From DASTCZ01 sp035308165 (GTDB lineage: Bacteria > Acidobacteriota > Terriglobia > Acidiferrales > UBA7541), in NCBI GenBank assembly GCA_035308165.1, contig DATGHC010000030.1, positions 18,804 to 82,803 of the forward strand: a stretch of DNA of 64,000 nucleotides. Direction: 5' to 3'. How positions within the stretch are numbered: position 1 is the first letter of the stretch; each line of letters begins with the position of its first letter. The translations under genes were made by a program, and so were the position numbers. Shown piece after piece: positions 62,431 to 64,000 of this stretch. Under the pieces are notes generated by a model. That model saw nothing but the letters and a program-made list of their open reading frames with translations. It did no database searches and was not told the origin of the DNA.

Positions 62431-63406
62431 TGCGTCCTTAAATCGGCAGGGAATCTACCGGAGTGCGTTCGTCCGCCGCATTGCGCGCGCTCTGGATGCC
62501 ATGCCGCATCCGCTGGTGGCCTGTGAGATTTCGAGCAGCTACGTCGCCGCCGCTCATTGGAGGCGCGGCACATTCGGTCTGGACGATTCCGCGGTTGTGG
62601 CCTTGCCTTTGGGCGCGCTCAAGCCTTCCGCCGTGGAGTCGAATCTCGCGGATGCGGGTGTGGTCCGCGAAGCGGTTAAGGCCGTGCTGCACGATGTGGG
62701 CGCACGCAATGCTCCCGTCGCTCTTTTGGTGCCGGATGCGGTCATTCGCGTTTTCGTACTGCATTTCGACATGTTTCCGCGCACTCAGGCCGAAGCCATC
62801 CCCATGCTTCGCTGGCGTCTGAAAAAAAGCGTGCCATTTGAATCCGACGAAACGTTGATCTCCTATATGCGCCAGGCGCCGCGTGATGAGGGAGTAGATA
62901 TCGTCACCGCGCTGGCACGGCTTCGCATCATCAAGGAATATGAATCGTTGGTGGAAGCCACCAGCAACAACCCTGGTGTGGTCATGAGCTCTACGCTGGC
63001 TACGCTTCCCCTGATGGACGATAGCCGGGCCATGATGCTCGCGCGCGTTTCCGGCGCCATGCTCACCACCGCGATCGCGCGTGAGGGCATTCTCTGCGGT
63101 TATCGTTGCACTGAGCTTCCCGCCGAACTCGACAAGCTCGAGCCACGTGCTCTGCTGGATGAGATTTTCCCGGTTGCGGCATACTATCAAGACGCCTGGA
63201 GCGAAGGCATCCGTGGGGTGCGCCTCTCGGGATTTGGCAGCCGACTGGAGGAATTTCGAGTTCCGCTTGAAGCGGAGCTAGGCTGCCCGGTTTCGGGGTT
63301 GCTTAGCGCGGCGCAGAGGGAAGGGCGGCTTTCCTCCGATACGCGTAAACTGGCCGAACAGGAATTGGACTGTCTTATCGGATGGAGCATGAATCGCGGG
63401 GCCTAG
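62423..63406 (+). CDS. pilM: PilM-like actin-fold pilus assembly protein
   Basis: Cytoplasmic inner ring component that binds PilN and the ATPases, 327 residues. The N-terminal LVACEISSSYVAAAHWR matches the PilM opening strand pair, followed by DAVIRVFVLHF, MLRWRLKKSVPFESDE and the late ARVSGAMLTTAIAREGILC. The ATP-binding motifs are weaker than in classical PilM. TTG 62423 overlaps the ATPase stop and has AGGTGA six bases before it; no in-frame ATG precedes the conserved core closely. pilN follows after 19 bases. Confidence 0.85.
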   Translation: MSDASLNRQGIYRSAFVRRIARALDAMPHPLVACEISSSYVAAAHWRRGTFGLDDSAVVALPLGALKPSAVESNLADAGVVREAVKAVLHDVGARNAPVALLVPDAVIRVFVLHFDMFPRTQAEAIPMLRWRLKKSVPFESDETLISYMRQAPRDEGVDIVTALARLRIIKEYESLVEATSNNPGVVMSSTLATLPLMDDSRAMMLARVSGAMLTTAIAREGILCGYRCTELPAELDKLEPRALLDEIFPVAAYYQDAWSEGIRGVRLSGFGSRLEEFRVPLEAELGCPVSGLLSAAQREGRLSSDTRKLAEQELDCLIGWSMNRGA

Positions 63407-63425
63407 CGCCCAGCGCCGGAAAAAA

Positions 63426-63992
63426 ATGAGAATACGCCTAAATCTCGCTACTACGCCGGTGAAGAACGACAACCGGTTCGTTTTCGGCGCTACCATCATT
63501 GGAATCATCGCAGTCATTGCTCTCTTTGGGCTTGCTTGGCGCGCCTATGGCGTGCGTAAAGCTGACGAGGCGCGCCGCACTGAAATCGCACAGCTTCAAA
63601 ATGAGATTACGCAGCTCAATATCCGCCGCGCGGGAGTTGAGGGCTTCTTCAACGATCCGAGAATCCTGGATGTGCGCGACCGGTCGGCTTTCCTCAACGA
63701 GCTTATCCAGGAGCGCAGTTTCCCCTGGACCCGCATATTCATGGATTTAGAACATCTGCTTCCCGTAGGTGTTCGAGTTACAAAGATTGCGCCCAAGTTG
63801 GTGGCCGGCCACGTCGAACTAAATCTTACTGTGGGCGCGAATTCGGACGAGGCGGGTTCAAAATTTCTGAAGGCCCTGGAAGGCTCGCCCTCCTTTTCAC
63901 ATGTTGCGCTTTCGTCGGAAACGCGCTCGGGGCGCTCAGCGGATGGCGACTTGATCAATTTTGATTTGACGGCCTGGTATCTTGCGAGCTGA
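63426..63992 (+). CDS. pilN: PilN-like type IV pilus assembly protein
   Basis: Bitopic inner-membrane protein of 188 residues linking PilM to the periplasmic alignment complex. The cytoplasmic N-terminus MRIRLNLATTP is the PilM-binding segment, a TM helix spans about 20-42 (FVFGATIIGIIAVIALFGLA), a short coiled coil follows (RTEIAQLQNEITQLNIR) and a PilN-type ferredoxin-like domain closes the protein. Its stop TGA shares a base with the ATG of the next gene. Confidence 0.9.
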   Translation: MRIRLNLATTPVKNDNRFVFGATIIGIIAVIALFGLAWRAYGVRKADEARRTEIAQLQNEITQLNIRRAGVEGFFNDPRILDVRDRSAFLNELIQERSFPWTRIFMDLEHLLPVGVRVTKIAPKLVAGHVELNLTVGANSDEAGSKFLKALEGSPSFSHVALSSETRSGRSADGDLINFDLTAWYLAS

Positions 63993-64000
63993 TGAATGAC
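63992..64000 (+). CDS. Start of next gene, probably pilO-like (partial)
   Basis: ATG 63992 overlaps the pilN stop by one base and only three codons (MND) are in the window. PilO normally follows PilN, so that identity is inferred from order alone. Confidence 0.4.

Overview
The window reads as a chromosomal segment of a Gram-negative bacterium, most probably an Acidobacteriota member. This is inferred from gene content and style, not from a database search: RND efflux and LptE/LolA envelope genes, a large Ser/Thr kinase with a TPR sensor region, a DNA-binding NtrC/NtrY pair, and pilins ending in the TGVRHFFTDQSG type of C-terminus. The sequence is moderately GC-rich and densely coding. No rRNA, tRNA, CRISPR array or insertion sequence was recognised.

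Layout. 0-4.4 kb: the end of a TolC-like gene, an adaptor and an RND pump. 4.4-8.0 kb: a class A beta-lactamase-like enzyme, an XRE regulator, a secreted cyclophilin and a geranylgeranyl-reductase-like flavoprotein. 8.0-11.4 kb: an accessory stretch with three unrecognised minus-strand genes, each preceded by the same 11-bp extended -10-like motif, and long non-coding gaps. 11.4-36.9 kb: housekeeping genes for transcription-coupled repair (mfd), periplasmic folding, RNA turnover (yhaM, ybeY), tRNA modification (dusB, tsaB, tsaD), rRNA methylation (rsmI), UDP-glucose synthesis (galU), phospholipid synthesis (psd-pssA), LPS export (lptE), replication (holA), ribosomal protein S20 and the phoH-ybeY-corC-era run, plus an ATP-dependent hydantoinase pair (hyuA/hyuB-like). 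36.9-44.3 kb (minus strand): a Ser/Thr kinase, then an endonuclease III-like glycosylase, NtrY-like kinase and NtrC-like regulator in one operon. 44.4-64 kb: a type IV pilus locus.

The pilus locus is the most interesting part. It encodes pilB-pilT-pilC, the PilS/PilR two-component pair, two near-twin major pilins (pilA1, pilA2), a degraded pilin remnant between them, a third divergent pilin, two GT-C-type membrane proteins placed beside the pilins (candidate pilin glycosylation enzymes), and a second assembly set (LolA-like, pilC2, pilB2, pilM, pilN, start of a further gene). Both major pilin genes have a GG-N10-GC sigma-54 promoter candidate, and both carry a related 22-bp element exactly 124 bp upstream of the GG. 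The two pilin genes are mosaics: blocks nearly identical even at silent sites alternate with strongly diverged blocks, and the identity runs into the shared terminator. This is what recurrent gene conversion would leave. With the promoterless, N-terminally truncated pilin remnant between them, the locus resembles a pilin-variation locus, although that function is inference.

Start codons were chosen by ribosome-binding site, family N-terminus and operon spacing. Several genes (bla-like, tsaB, possibly lolA) have a -10-like hexamer 6-7 bases before the ATG and no Shine-Dalgarno, suggesting leaderless mRNAs.
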